From Escallonia rubra (Eukaryota; Streptophyta; Magnoliopsida; Escalloniales; Escalloniaceae): 64,000 bases of DNA. The position numbers and the translations under genes were made by a program. The notes under the pieces were generated by a model. The model was not told the DNA's origin. It ran no database searches and saw only the letters and a list, made by a program, of their open reading frames with translations. The DNA lies in contig JAVXUO010000473.1 in assembly GCA_033065855.1 (NCBI GenBank), forward strand, positions 186,001 to 250,000, written 5' to 3'. Below are positions 1 through 12,584 of this stretch, in pieces (position 1 is the first letter of the stretch; each line of letters starts with the position of its first letter).

Positions 1-600
1 GCACAATTCTTTCTTTTACGACACGCAAAATCAAAAAAAATGAAGAGCCGAATTTCCGGAGAAGAAAAAAAAATCCGGTTACGTTTTTCAGACTTGGACA
101 TTGTATATATATACATCACCTCACTAAAGGGTGCAACTCTTCACTGAAGAGTGCAACTTTTGACAAAGGTTGCAACTTTCTGAAAAAGAATTTAAATAAA
201 TAAAATTTATTTATGAAAAATATTTTTGTCCCAAAAAGAATAAAGTCTGATGGGCCACAGCCGAACTGAAAGGTGGCGGGCGCGCGTGTGTTGTGGACCT
301 TGGGTTAACTTAGGTGTCCTTACAAAACTTGGGTACCCCCAAGGGGTCCAACCCTTAGCCCAAGGCTAGAACTTATAAAGAGACCGCATTTGCTTTATCT
401 CTTCTATGTGAGATTCTCTTTTTCCTTACAAGTTGAACCACCAACTTCAACTTCAATTTTCTCATTCACTTCTCATTTGTTTTAAACTTGTGAGTATACT
501 ATGATAATTTACTCCACTAGAGGAACATAAGTCAATTTGTTCCTAACCAAATTATGATGTAGAACCCATTTGAAAATTGAGTCAAATATGACTTCTTAAT
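1..600. repeat. Unassigned AT-rich sequence with spaced GTGCAACT motifs, possible LTR fragment
   Basis: No gene is visible. GTGCAACT occurs at 131 and 151 and a TTGCAACT variant at 170, so three copies lie about 20 bp apart, and 131-156 can also fold as an inverted repeat. A TATA-like TTATAAAG lies near 374. Short spaced motifs upstream of a TATA box are common in plant retrotransposon LTRs, but no LTR ends, primer-binding site or coding sequence are present, so the assignment is a guess. Confidence 0.25.
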
Positions 601-841
601 AATGAGTTTAAAACCCAAATGCCAACATGATTTGGGTTAGACCCGAGTATGGGTCGAAGGTGTTGTGGTTGTGATGGTGGTGTTAGAAGTAATGGTTGGT
701 GGTGACAGTGTAGCTGGGTCGGGCATGGTGGTGGTAGGTAGGTGGGCAACGGAGGAAGAAGAAGAAATATAGGAGAAAAATAAAAGAAAATATTGAGAGT
801 TTCTCTGTTTTGACGATTTTGCCTCCAAATTAAAGGGCACT

Positions 842-958
842 TAACGGGTATCTTGTTAACTGAACCTAATGCAATGACTTAATTGAAAAAATTGACAAGT
901 AATAGTGACCAAAATTGAATTTATGTTATAATACAGTGGTTAACCGAGTAATTAACTC
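842..958 (-). mobile_element. One-ended Mutator-like terminal inverted repeat remnant
   Basis: Read on the minus strand from 958, this sequence starts GAGTTAATTAC and continues in the pattern of the terminal inverted repeats of the MULE at 2878-4009 (GGTTAACCA, CAATT-rich, then a purine-rich stretch). The matching opposite end is not found nearby, so it is probably a truncated or decayed relative. The neighbouring GGT-rich stretch at 655-760 resembles the G-rich interior of the other copy. Confidence 0.45.
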
Positions 959-2877
959 TCTAGTTTTTCATTCCTTCGGTGTTGAAACTACGGACTTATT
1001 ATTCTTAGTTGTTTCCCCCAGAACTTCGACCCTAGCCTGGGCTAATGCGATTGAATAGCTCCGTCGTGATGACTTTTCTTCTGTCAATTAGGCAACTCTC
1101 TGGCACACTACCTTGGGGTGTCTCCTAGTCTTTCGGCACAAAATACGTCAAGAGATAGGCGACTCTCTCAGGATACTATCTCTAGAAGGAAGTTCCGAGT
1201 GCTCCGGCATGAGGAGTCCTTTTTTGCCAAGTTGACGACTCGTCCAGGAGACTAACTCGCTGTGCAAGCGACTCTTTTGGGCTAGTGCCTTAGCCCGCCG
1301 GGTAGACAACTCTTCCTGAATACCACCTTGGCGCACTTCTGCATAATCACTCGCACGAGAGGTTACTTTATCCCGGAAATTATGTCCGCCAAGGTGTATG
1401 CTTGACTAGTTCGGCACTAGGGGCTCTTTATCGACACCCCAAAGACCATGACCCAAGGATTATTGTAAGATGGGAGCCAGTCTCCAAAGGGCATCGAACC
1501 TAGCAGTCCTACTAGTTGAGCGTCGAGTCTTCAACAATGCTATCAGGTTCTCTACATCTCACTGACTCCCCATGTGGGACTTAATAAGGGTTTTGCACTG
1601 GTGGCTAGATCAAGGGCATCATCTAGCTACACGTTGTGTGAGTCAGTCTTCCGGGATAGACAATACGAAACAGTGCGAGGCAAGCCGAGTGAAGATACAA
1701 TTTAATATATAGTCCGTGGAGCACTGGCATTTGTGAACCCCCCCCCCCCCCCCCCCAAAAAAAAAAAAACAAGGTGTCACTCCTAAGAAGTGCCATGTGG
1801 CGTTTAATTACATGGCTTTTCCAGCGCAAACTAATAGTAGATGTGAGAAATCATTTTTCAGCATAACAAAACTCATTTGCACATTTTCACTTTCTTACTC
1901 TAGAACTTCAGTGCTAAAAGATTTCCGAAAGAGATAAAATGGACTTAAGCATTATATTATTTGCTGTCATAAAGTATTCACTCCACGTTATTGCCCGCAT
2001 GGCCTTGCCACTATTTGGATATGTCTAGGTCATGTTGATCTCTTCCGTTGATCCACACTTACTTTGTCCTGCATTATCACACTAGACCTCTGACTCGAAC
2101 TGCATTCCTCATGGCACATCAACGTGTACCGCGATCCACTTCATTGGCATTATTTTGGCAACTCTACTGGAGGTGAGCATCGTAGTACACTCCAGCCCCA
2201 AGCCGACATACTCATCACCTTGAAGACCAAGAGAAGATAGTGTCATCTCGTTCCAAACGTCCTTCTAAATGGAAGTGCCAAATATTGTCACTGTTTGTCA
2301 ATGTTGCAATCGACGCCTCGCTCTCACCATCACCGACCTCTAATACTCTGAGTCATCTTTCATGGCCGTGATTTTAGAGATTTAAAAGATCAATCAAAGT
2401 CTTAAATTTGTAGTTCCCAATAGCTCATGGCAGTGGTGGAGGCTGCCGATGGTGTTGGTGGCGGTGGCGCACAATGATGGTGGCGATCAACTGTGGTGAA
2501 GGCTGCTGGCAGCAACAATGATGGTGAATGCTGCTATTGGTGGTGACTGCGGGCACTGTCAAATGGTGGCGAACGGCAGTACAACGCATGGTGGTGATGG
2601 TGGTGGTGGTTAGTGATGGTTCTTATTATGCAAGTTACTAACAAAACTTGAGTTTTTACTCAAATGAGCTTTAAAAGCTCAACCCAATTAACCCACCATA
2701 GTATGAGCTAACTGGTCATAAGTCGTTTCGTAATTACGTGGGTTAGAGCGTAAAAGCGTAATTTTTTTGAGTTGAGTTGGTTAAACTCATAAAGTCCAAC
2801 CCAAGTTGTAATCCTAAGCAAAATCCTTCCCCACAATCATATGTCATAGTAATTTATTTACTATAATAAAATAATAA
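959..2877. other. Gene-poor stretch with a C/A homopolymer tract and GGT-rich low complexity
   Basis: No convincing coding region. 1738-1769 is an uninterrupted C run followed by an A run, where base counts may be unreliable. 2429-2622 is an imperfect GGT/GGC trinucleotide-rich stretch. The 1020-1480 part has mixed composition without an open frame and looks like old repeat sequence that I cannot classify. Confidence 0.4.
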
Positions 2878-4009
2878 GAGTTAATTACGCGGTTAACCAT
2901 CGAACTATTAGACAAATTTCACTTTGACCACTGAACTTCGATTTGCTTCAAAGTGACCATTAAACTTGTCAATTGATCTCAATTAGGCCACTCTGCTAAT
3001 TTGGGTCCGTCAACTGGCCATGTGCGAGGCACGTGAGAGTTAAGTAAGGGGTAAAATTGTCAAATGAAAAAAAAAACCATTCTCTTTTAATTTTTAGTAT
3101 GACATTTTTCAATTGACCCCAACAAAATTCTTTGTTCTTTAATTGACCCCAAAAAGGTTTTCTTTTTTTAATACCAACAAGATTTTCGTTTCCTTAATTA
3201 ACCTAAAGTTGAATTTTGTTTTCAATTAATCTAACCCCAATCTTCTTCACCTTGATCGTTGATTACCCATCTGTTCTTCCCCTTCAAGTTCAGTCTCACA
3301 TCAAAAATCGCCGCCCCATCCTCCTCCTCCTTCTCTTTCACACGTAGAAGCGTCTTCTCTGGCGTAGTAGAGATCATGGCAGAGGGCGAAGGCGAGGGCG
3401 AGTCTTTGGGTGAGGGCATCGGAGTCGACGGGGGAGACAAGGTCGGGGGACATGATGCGGCCGACGACGTTGGGTCTAATGGTGCTCTGTGTTGAGTTGG
3501 GAGCGAGTTAGCAGATTTGGAAAGTGGGGTTGTTTCGGGCTTGTTTTGAGAAGATTTGGTGTGGTGGTGGTGGCGGAAGGCAGGGTTATCGGGGCTACGG
3601 GGCAAGACGGTGAAGGGACAACACCAAGAATGCCAAAATGGTAGTTCACAGCGGGGTGGCGGCGGCGATAGTTAGGGAAGGATGTGGCGGCGGTGGGAGT
3701 TAGGGAAGGATGTGGTGGCGGTGGGAGTTAGGGAAGGATGTGGCTGTGGCGGGGTAAGGGTGATGGAGGGGGGGGGTTAGGGGTGGGGGAGAATAAGAGT
3801 AGGTTTTTTTTTGTTATGAAAAGAAAAGAAAGTGACAAAATTACCCCTGAATTAAGTCACTTAACGGACTTGTGATTGACAGAAGCTAACGGAATGGCCT
3901 AATTGAGATCAATTTACGAGTTCAATTGTCACTTTGACACAAATCACAAAGTTCAGTGGTCAAAGTGAAATTTGCCTAATAGTTCGATGGTCAACCGCGT
4001 AATTAACTC
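2878..4009. mobile_element. Mutator-like element (MULE) with long TIRs and perfect 9-bp target duplication
   Basis: The ends are inverted repeats of more than 100 bp that begin GAGTTAATTACGCGGTTRAC at both termini. The flanks carry the identical 9-bp direct repeat AAATAATAA (2869-2877 and 4010-4018), diagnostic of Mutator-superfamily insertion. No transposase is encoded, so the element is non-autonomous. Its centre (about 3230-3790) is much more GC-rich than the ends and contains a purine-rich minisatellite around 3650-3770. The clean duplication suggests a fairly recent insertion. Confidence 0.9.
3231..3605 (-). other. GC-rich interior of the MULE, possible captured gene fragment
   Basis: An open frame of 124 codons lies on the minus strand, rich in Ser, Pro and Thr and ending in a short charged segment. 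It sits wholly inside the MULE inverted repeats. GC-rich inserts of this sort are typical of Pack-MULEs that have picked up host exons, but I do not recognise the peptide. The composition also permits a spurious open frame, so no protein is claimed. Confidence 0.25.
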
Positions 4010-4018
4010 AAATAATAA

Positions 4019-5923
4019 AGGATTCTGTAAAGTTGGCCATGACACCCATATCCAGCCCAACACAATTATTGGCAAAGAATTATTCCCCAAAGCGTGGAAT
4101 AGAATTACAAAACACAATAATTGGCAAAGAATTATTGAGCAAAGAAACTATACTTTGGGGGTTAAATCTGCAAAAAAGCATAAAAAACCGTCTTCCCAAA
4201 AAAGCCTTGGGTTATTTGGTGTATAAATATGCAAATACGGTAAGAGTTTAATTGAAACTTTTTCAACAAAAGGCATAACGGTGTTATCCCTATTATATAT
4301 AGGTGGAGAATTTTTCTACAATTTTTTTTTGAGAATAACTGTGCTAACGTGCTACATGCGTGGGCATAAAAAATCAATCAACTCAAGGATGTAAAATTGA
4401 CGCTTAAGGATTGACAGCAACACAAATTATGCAAATGTGTCAAGTTCAACATCATTCTGCAGGACCAAGAAGCGCTAATATTGTCAACATGAACCAGATC
4501 AAGGTTTCTGGGATATTCTCAAGGCGATTCTAGTACTTCTTTTTTTCAATGACCCTGAGGTAAATTTTGGTCACTAGTTCAAAACTGCGTTCGCTAGTTA
4601 GAACTTTTGGCCTTTCACTAATACAACAGACTTTGTTACCGAATATGCTGGAGCTTGCGCTGAGAAAAGCAGTATATTCATTCATTCATTCAGCGACTGT
4701 GCTAGCTCCTATCATTACTCGGCTGATGCATATAGCATGTGGTCTACACCTACCCCTACATAGTAGATACAACACACAGAAGCTTGCCCAAATTAAGGCC
4801 ATAAATCTCCCAAAAACCAGTCTAAAATCGTCCCCCCAAAAGAAAAAAGAAACTCCCCAAAAAAACCGAACGCCAATCATGGTGTGTGTGGGGTGTGTCC
4901 TTTAGCTTTGTGCATGGCGCATGTAGCTGGTGATAACCATGTGCAGAGGTCACATGTAGTCGGCCCCCCAGATGACCCATGCCATGATCTCCTTTTCTAC
5001 TGGTTGGTCTCCATGGACATGTGCAGAGGCTCGACCAAATCTGCAGTGTCAATCACGAAAGGGGAAAAAAAGGGATGGGTACCTCCCCTTTTGAAAAACT
5101 GGGCAGCATTGGGCTGGGCTCCATGGAAAACCTAGATACTCGAAAATCTCAATTATCTCATCCACCTGCACCGTCACAATATATATATGGACTCTCTCTC
5201 TTCTCCTTTCTTTTCTTTTTCTTCTGTTTTGCTTTTCTTGGTTATGTACCATGCATGGTCAGCTTCAATTCAAGAAGAAATGCCTTGTGATATGGAAGAT
5301 TTTCAGCAACATTTGACCTGGCTATGTTGTCTTCTGGGTTCACAATGCGACTCCAGAACAATATTTTGGATTTAAATTTCTACTACTCCTCTACAGCTTG
5401 TGGAATCGTTGTATCTTTTGTGCCCCCATGTGCCTAGCTAGTGTTATATTCGGAATAAAAAGACAAGACCATGAAAAAATAGGCGAAATGAGTTGTGTGG
5501 TTTTATTTTACCATTATATATATGATAAACTTTCTAATCCAAGTTCTACTCAAATCTTTAGCGGCGCCTTTCTTGATGAATCAAATAAGTCAGACACAAA
5601 CAAAAAATGGGAACTCGATCGGTGTGAATTGTTCGTTGTCAAGAACAATGAAATCAGGGCAACAACCAAGTTATAAAATGGGGGTTCAAGTGTTAAATAC
5701 TGCTAGTACATTTCAAAAGCATCAATGCAATTGCTACCTACTAGTACTGGTAACTAATTTCCGGTGGGCTTTTTATTTTTGTCAACTTTTTAAGTCTTTA
5801 TGGTATCCCTATATATCCTACGCGTTTACAGCTACAATGCACCTTCACTTTAGCCATAAGTCAAGATCTGAAATCTGAATCAAATTAAACATATATAGTC
5901 ATAAACAATCATTTTCGTACATC

Positions 5924-5966
<43 letters not shown>

Positions 5967-7640
5967 TCGAACGGAAACTTTATTAACTAAACGAGAAAAG
6001 TACAACCTAAATGCACAAAACGAACGTCTGGTCTTGAAAATAGAGTACGAAAAGTACAACAAAAGAGCACAAGTTGACACTTGACTCTGGAATTTAAAGT
6101 GGCCAACATAGCCTTGCAAGAACACAGAAAAGATTAGTATTACCACCTTAGCACACAAATGCTCTATAGCATATTAGCGAAACACCTTAGCACAATGACG
6201 GTCTCCATCTCCCTGCATGTGTTAGCTAGGCACAATGATTTGAATTGTATCAAAAAGAAATTAACTTGGGTAATGACAGAGTCAGAATTACGAAGCGGCC
6301 AAAGTTTGATACTCGTACAATTTTTAAAAAAAAATTAAGGTTCTCATTGTCTAATTTTACTCATTCCAAGCGCTACTTTTTGAACGACTCATCGGTTATA
6401 ATACGTGATAAAACAAATTTCCTCTTCCAAGAGTTGATCATGTTGTACAAATAGTACATCCGCTTTGAACTGAGTTAACATTTTTAAATGGACGGAGCGC
6501 AACGCAAACGTGGATGAAATGAGCAAAATATAGAATAACCCGAACATGTCCCTAATTATTATTATTTCTTTGGTTCCAATTGGGAGTCATTGATTTTGTT
6601 AGCTTCTTGTTTACTTCCATGAAAGAAGAAACAAAAAAAAAAGGTTGGGGAAACATCCCACGAACCCGAATGGCGTATAGATCACGAGTTATTGTCCATG
6701 GCAGGTTGCCACTGCTGATGTCTGATTTCTTAGTGTTTCTTTTTTGTGGTAATCTGTCTAATTTTCCTTTTTTGTGATTTGCATTGGGTGTTTTACGGCT
6801 TTTTTGTAAGTTTTGATCAAAATATAAGTGAAGAGAAAGGAGGAGAAAAGAGAAAAAAGAGTCGTTGTTAAGCGTTTGTCGAGGCCGTTAGTTGCAGAAC
6901 TCTTCTTTTTGCTTAGGATCTAAATGAGCTATGTGAGACTATGAGTTGTGCTATATGTTCCGAGTTTGTGGAAGCAACATAATTATTTACCTTGTTTTGA
7001 AATTATTTGTTTTTAATAGGGCAGTAAATGGCTATTCAATACTCGAATACTCGTGCTTATTTGTATATGTTTCCAACAAATATTATGAAGCATATATTTT
7101 TGACTTGTTATATTCGTATTCATTTAAAAAAAAAATCTGCCTTTTAAGCGGATACGAATATAATAAAACTTATATTCAATCTGTTTAATTTTTATCATAA
7201 CGTGAAACATACTATATGCTGAAAGACAATTTAGTCGTTCAAAGAAATGCAGAGATAATATATAATGACGCATTTTACAATATTGATTGGATGACAAATC
7301 CATTTATAAAATCAGAGATCACTTTACTAATGGACATATGCAACATGTATATTTGTATCAGTTAGGTTATGTACTCAACACTAATTCAAATCGAAAATAT
7401 TTATTTGAGCTTTAGTGATGCAAATATTATCTGAGTCCAATTCGCATCCAACAGATACAACTGTTCATTTTAATACCTGGACAATTTTTAGGAATGTGAT
7501 GAAAGCATCTTCCTCATGGATAATGATGTGCATATCTTTGATGGGGTTGCAAAGCTAGAAACTTTATTACACAAATTGCCATTTGCATGAATTATGGAGA
7601 AAAGTTTTTCTTAAGGCACACAGACAAATGTATCAGGTGC
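4019..7640. other. Intergenic AT-rich sequence with a TA microsatellite
   Basis: I see no gene. A 23-bp segment is repeated almost exactly at 4064-4086 and 4112-4134 (ACAATTATTGGCAAAGAATT and its near copy). 5927-5963 is a pure TA dinucleotide tract. The open frames here are short, mutually overlapping and lack recognisable domains. Confidence 0.5.
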
Positions 7641-7653
7641 TTGGATTGTTGCG

Positions 7654-7694
<41 letters not shown>
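7654..7694. repeat. CT/CA dinucleotide tract upstream of the DUF642 gene
   Basis: A short CT run passes directly into a CA run of about 14 units, roughly 150 bp upstream of the start codon at 7844. CT-rich tracts near transcription starts are common in plant promoters, but a regulatory role here is only inferred. The tract is a likely length-variable marker. Confidence 0.8.
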
Positions 7695-7697
<3 letters not shown>

Positions 7698-7746
7698 TCA
7701 ATCCCTATCTTGACTAAACACACACTGACACACACAGAGACTCGCA

Positions 7747-7752
7747 TATAAA
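7747..7752 (+). promoter_or_regulatory. Candidate TATA box of the DUF642 gene
   Basis: TATAAA lies 92 bp upstream of the ATG at 7844, which would leave a leader of about 60 bp if transcription begins some 30 bp downstream. It is the best TATA match between the CA tract and the start codon. Confidence 0.5.
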
Positions 7753-7843
7753 TTTGAAGCAAGGAAGCCCTAACTCCATTGTGTTAAACCCATTTTACTC
7801 CATATTCTATCTCCTGCCCAACTTGTGATCTTTGGTGTCCAAA

Positions 7844-10800
7844 ATGGCAGTTTTCATCTCACTTGTGCTTGCTTTCTGCTTGCTCTTCACTGATTTGGCT
7901 ATTGCAGCTGCTCCTCTCCCTCTTGAAGGTAAACTTCAAATCTGAACTTCCTCTAGCTTAGTTTTTAAGACTGTTTGTGGCATTATGATCTGAGCTCCGT
8001 TCTTGCTTGGACTTGCTCCTCTTGCACTATCTTGATGAGGGTTTTGGTGCCTAACCGGCTTTAATGCGTTTTATATTTGGCTATTTGCCCCCCATAGAAC
8101 AGTGAGATTTCTCTCTAGATTTTCCTGTAGCTTTTTGTGCTAAATGCTAATGTGGTGCATTGTGTCCATTTTCTTTTATGAATTTCTCGTGTTTGTGTGT
8201 GTGTGTGTGAGTGAGAAAGACCCAGAGATTTGAAGATTGTGAAGCTATTTGTATGTGCAATGAGCGATGCGTGTGTACTTGTGAGTTGTGAGAGATGAGA
8301 TTTGTTCTTATTATAGTCCATTACAGCTAGTGTTCGTACTATACTGAACCGTGTCCATAGTTAAAATTATTCTCTCTGTCTTGAACTATCAATCACCTTC
8401 ATCTCCTGATAGAATTTTGTGTTCTCTCGCATTTCCAATTTTTTTCTCTGTTCTTGGTGTCTGATCTGATCTGTTATGCCCATATTGTACTTTACCGTTC
8501 CAGATTTGACCTCTGCGTGTGTGCGCGCGAGCGCTATTTGTGCCTGTTTCTTGTGGGTGGGTTGGTGGGTGCGGGTTCCTGCCTGCGTGGGTGCACCTAA
8601 GCATGGACGGAGCCAGATTTTTCACGAGGCAGGGAAAGTTTTTACAAGATTGTACTAGCATATTAACTGCTTCCAGACCTCTTTTGCTTAGACTCATTCT
8701 ATATGTAAACAATTGGTAATAGCCACAAAAATTAACATTATAGATACACTTCAATTTTTGTAAAAATCACCATCTTAAAACTAGCAAAAATCCTTCCGTC
8801 CCCAAATTAAGGGGGTCAAGTTCGCCCCATGTAAATACAGTAGCTCCGACCCTGCATGTGAGGTTTGATCTGTTTCGGAGTCAAAAACAACAGTATGCTC
8901 AAAGTTTGATTTGCTTACCCTTCCCTCTGCATCTTTCTTCAGGATTCCTTGCAAACGGCAACTTTGAAGAGAAACCAAAACCGAGTGACCTCAGAAAAAC
9001 AGTGCTCAAAGGAAAATACTCGCTTCCCAAATGGGAAATCAATGGCTTGGTCGAGTACATTGCAGCCGGACCGCAACCTGGTGGGATGTACTTTGCTGTG
9101 GCCCACGGTGTACACGCCGTTAGACTGGGGAATGAGGCCTCAATCACTCAGACGATTCCGGTTAAACCAGGATCTCTTTACGCCCTGACATTTGGAGCTT
9201 CTAGAACTTGTGCACAAGAAGAGGTGTTGAGGGTTTCAGTGCCGCCTCAATCAGGGGACCTTCCTCTACAGACTCTGTATAGCAGCAATGGCGGTGATAC
9301 ATATGCGTATGGGTTCAAAGCAGTTTCTAATGCTACAAAAGTAACTTTCCACAATCCTGGGGTTCAAGAGAATCCTGCTTGTGGGCCACTCTTGGATGCA
9401 GTTGCAATAAAGGAGCTCTTTCCTCCTAGACCTACTAGAGGTATTTTCTCAACTCACCCTTTGCTTGTTGCTTTTCTTTGAGTTGATGATTTATCTATTG
9501 ATCTTTGGTTTCTTCTTCATCCTTCATTTCGGTTATAAGGATTAAAAGGGTTGGTGATTGTGATGCATTTTTCTAAGTTTTACGTAGTCGAAGTTTATAA
9601 GGAAATGTTGCCAGTAAATCTACGGGATGGGGGTTTCGATGTTTAATTGTTCATCCATATTGTCTGATTAAATTTATAAAAGTGTTCAGGATTTCTTTGT
9701 TAGTCTGATCTGTTTTCTAACCTTACTTGTTAGTCCATAATCTATAGCTTCTACGCCTTGATCTAGACCACCCACTCCACTCCATGCTGTAATGAGTACA
9801 TTGAATTGCAATGTGATTTTGCATTCACCTTGTGGCTTGTATACATTCCATGTAGAAGTTTCAGCCCCGTACGTTTAGGCTTTTAGTATCCTGTTTTTGT
9901 TTTCTGTTTTTGTTTTCCATATTCTTGTATTCAATTCCAAAATTTGATCGTGTACTTTTATCATTTTTTTCAGTTTTTCGTTTTTACTTTTTTCAGTTAA
10001 TCTTGTACGTTTACCATTTTCATTTTCATTTTTAGTAACTTTTTTGGATCCATTCTTGTATGTTTAGCATTTCCTACACTATTTGTACCCATATTTTCCC
10101 ATTTTAACCCTACCTTTAACCTACCAAATTATTTTTATACCCTCTATATCTTCTCAATAACTCCTCCGTACCCACATTTTACATTTCCCAGTAAGTTCAT
10201 CAGTCTGACCATGGACTCACTGCTTCACCCATTTTAGACACACACACTGCCACACCTACACACCCGACTCTTGCACACTTCCATACCCAGCTGCTTCACG
10301 GCAGCTTCATCCAGTCGCATACGAGCACTTGCAAACCCAGGTTACACACCAATACACACAAACACAGGTACACACAGGCTGTCTTCAAGGCAGCCTCACG
10401 CACCCACTCTCAACATGCACACACACACACACACACATTATATACAAAGCACTACACGCACAACGCAGAGCACACGCCAACACTCATTTATGTATTTCAC
10501 TCACACACGCACATCACCCAACAGCCACACAGCTTCCCCTTCCCCTGCACTTTGTCATATTACTGCAAGTACAAACTCACGGCCATGGTGCCCACTGCCG
10601 TGCGGCAGTGGGTTCTCTCCATCTCTCTTTCTGCTTTAACTCATGCGTGCATATATACCTATAGATACACTACACCCATCAGTTTATACACCCAAACAAC
10701 AAACATCCCAACATTTGTTGCTTTCTGCTTATAAAAATCTTGGGCGCCCATGAAAGTCCAAGAAAGGACATTTGTTGCTTTCTGCTTATAAAAAGCTTGG

Positions 10801-11878
10801 GCACCCATGAAAGTCCAAGAAAGGACATTTGTTGGGATTCAGAGAAATGGAAACAGAGACGAGAACCCAGAAATGAAAACAGAGGCAGAGAGGGAAGGGG
10901 AGAGGAGAGCTATGACGTGACTCTTTCTGTAGGGGTCATAGAGGCTGTAAGAGAAACGACTGAACAGTGGAAACCATGCCCAGTTTTCAAACATTTTCTC
11001 TGAAACAATCTGACACGAGTTGCGGCCGGCTGAGAAAAGGTGAGAACACCTTTGAGGTGTTTTCACATTTTCTACACTGTTTCGACTTTTGGATCCGATA
11101 CAAATACATAAAATGGTAAAAGTACACAAAAAAAGGCCTTTTTCGTAATCATTACAAAAACGGAAAACAAATACTCTAAACAAACGGGGCCATCCTTGAT
11201 CTGAAACTGTTCCTCCAATCTTTACTAGTAGCCTGTAGCGCATACAATACCTCCAGTGGTATCACAGGCCATCTGTAAGTGTTACCGTGTAGTATTTGGT
11301 GCCTTATGTAAAGGATTTTTATGGTTGTAATCCATCCTTGTTAATTGTTTCTCGCAGTGAACTTGGTCAAGAATGGCGGTTTCGAGGAGGGTCCCCATCT
11401 ATTGAGAAACTCTACTAATGGTGTCCTCCTCCCACCCAAACAGGAAGACGCTACATCCCCTCTTCCTGGTTGGATGATTGAATCCCTTAAGGCCGTCAAA
11501 TTCATAGATGCGAAACATTTCAACGTTCCCTTTGGACTCGCAGCAGTTGAATTGGTTGCAGGCAGAGAAAGTGCCATTGCACAAATCATCAGAACCATTC
11601 CCAACAAGGTTTACAATCTCACATTTGTTGTGGGAGACGCAAAGAATGGCTGCCATGGATCCATGATGGTCGAAGCATTCGCTGCCAAGGAGACCCTAAA
11701 AGTTCCATTCAAATCCGAAGGCAAGGGAAAGTTCACGACCGCTAGTTTCAAGTTCAAATCAATCTCTGCCAGGACAAGACTAACTTTCTACAGCTCCTTC
11801 TATCACACCAGGGTCGACGACTTTGGATCCCTCTGTGGCCCTATTCTTGATCAAGTTAAGGTTCTGCCGGTGGTTTAG
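7844..11878 (+). CDS. Secreted DUF642 cell-wall protein (BIIDXI-like), three exons
   Basis: Coding exons are 7844-7928, 8943-9440 and 11358-11878; all introns are GT-AG and in phase 1, giving 367 codons, the usual length of this family. Residues 1-22 are a hydrophobic signal peptide (MAVFISLVLAFCLLF...) followed by APLPLEG. Two tandem DUF642 (galactose-binding-like) domains follow: the first begins LANGNFEE and ends near CGPLLDAVAIKE, the second begins LVKNGGFEEGP and ends CGPILDQVKVLP. The repeated NGxFEE and CGPxLD landmarks and the VELVAGRESAIAQ segment identify the family. DUF642 proteins are plant-specific apoplastic proteins reported to bind cell-wall polysaccharide and to influence pectin methylesterase activity; that role is family knowledge. 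Intron 2 (1.9 kb) is swollen by an inverted-repeat element. No frameshift or premature stop is seen, so the gene looks functional. Confidence 0.95.
10236..10700. repeat. CA-rich low-complexity tract with a GC hairpin
   Basis: Degenerate CACACA-rich sequence includes a pure CA run at about 10418-10436. 10591-10612 is a perfect inverted repeat with a 10-bp stem (CCCACTGCCG, then TG, then CGGCAGTGGG). The long frames across it exist only because of the repeat composition. A related CA-rich plus GCAGCC arrangement occurs at 32.3-33.1 kb (opposite orientation) and 34.9-35.6 kb. Confidence 0.75.
10712..10842. repeat. 57-bp tandem repeat, about 2.2 copies
   Basis: The unit CATTTGTTGCTTTCTGCTTA... 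begins at 10712 and again at 10769, and a third partial copy begins at 10826. The first two copies differ by only a few bases (for example GGGCGCCC versus GGGCACCC). The array lies in intron 2 of the DUF642 gene, within the inserted element. Confidence 0.85.
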
Positions 11879-12584
11879 ATGTGAATCTATGATTCCAGAC
11901 TACACGAGGAGCACGAGTGAATCTTAATCGTGGAGAGTTTTTTTAGTGTCATTTGCTCCTTGGAGTACCGACTGTTAGTGAGGCACATGTTCCTACTTTG
12001 TAGCGGCTTGAACTATTAGATACCTTGATCCCGTTTGTCGCTGGTTATTTTGGTCAGCTTACTGCTTATAGCTTAAGAAAAAGCTTAAAAAAACACTGTT
12101 TGCTGCAAACTTTTTGAGCCATAAGCTTAAAATGTAAGCTAGGATTATTACGTGTGAAACCATAAGGTTGAAAACTGTCACAAATGTATTTCTTTATCTT
12201 ATCTATGTTATTCTCGTATTTAGCAAAATATAATGAAAACATTCCGAGGTGTGTTCATGTGTACTGCTGCTAATTGCTAAACAAAAGTGATGCGTGGTTT
12301 CTCAAAAATCTAACATCACTGGAAGAGCAAATAATACTGCTCTGCACTTCAAATGCACGTCACACTAAAACCATTTGAAAAGCAGATAGACTTGGTGCAG
12401 CAATGTGATTATATTATGTAAATGGTATCTTTTCCAAAATGCAAGAAATGTTAGCCTTGTACAAGATACATTTGTTATTTTCAAATCAATGAAATGCTAT
12501 TATTGTACACTGTAATGAGTCCCTGTGCTTGGAATGATGAATGGAGTAGAGATTCCCATCTTGATTCTTGAAAAATCTGGCCTT
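11879..12584. other. Tail-to-tail intergenic region between DUF642 and RLF genes
   Basis: About 700 bp separate the two stop codons, and both 3' UTRs must lie here. The sequence is AT-rich, with AT-rich polyadenylation-like stretches but no unambiguous AATAAA placed for either gene. No other gene is visible. Confidence 0.6.

Larger units (their letters stand above)
9864..11190. mobile_element. Inverted-repeat element inside DUF642 intron 2
   Basis: The left end reads GCCCCGTACGTTTAG and the right end, reversed, GCCCCGTTTGTTTAG. Both continue into T-rich sequence with TTTTGTTTTC motifs, giving imperfect terminal inverted repeats of about 50 bp. GCCCCGTTTG-type ends are frequent among plant MITEs of the hAT and Harbinger groups. 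I could not find a clean target duplication, so the superfamily is undecided. The interior has no transposase; it contains a CA-rich low-complexity tract and a 57-bp tandem repeat. Confidence 0.65.

Noticed and set aside
3259..3495. Plus-strand gene in the first MULE
   Set aside because: It overlaps the minus-strand frame in a purine-rich stretch; neither shows a recognisable domain.
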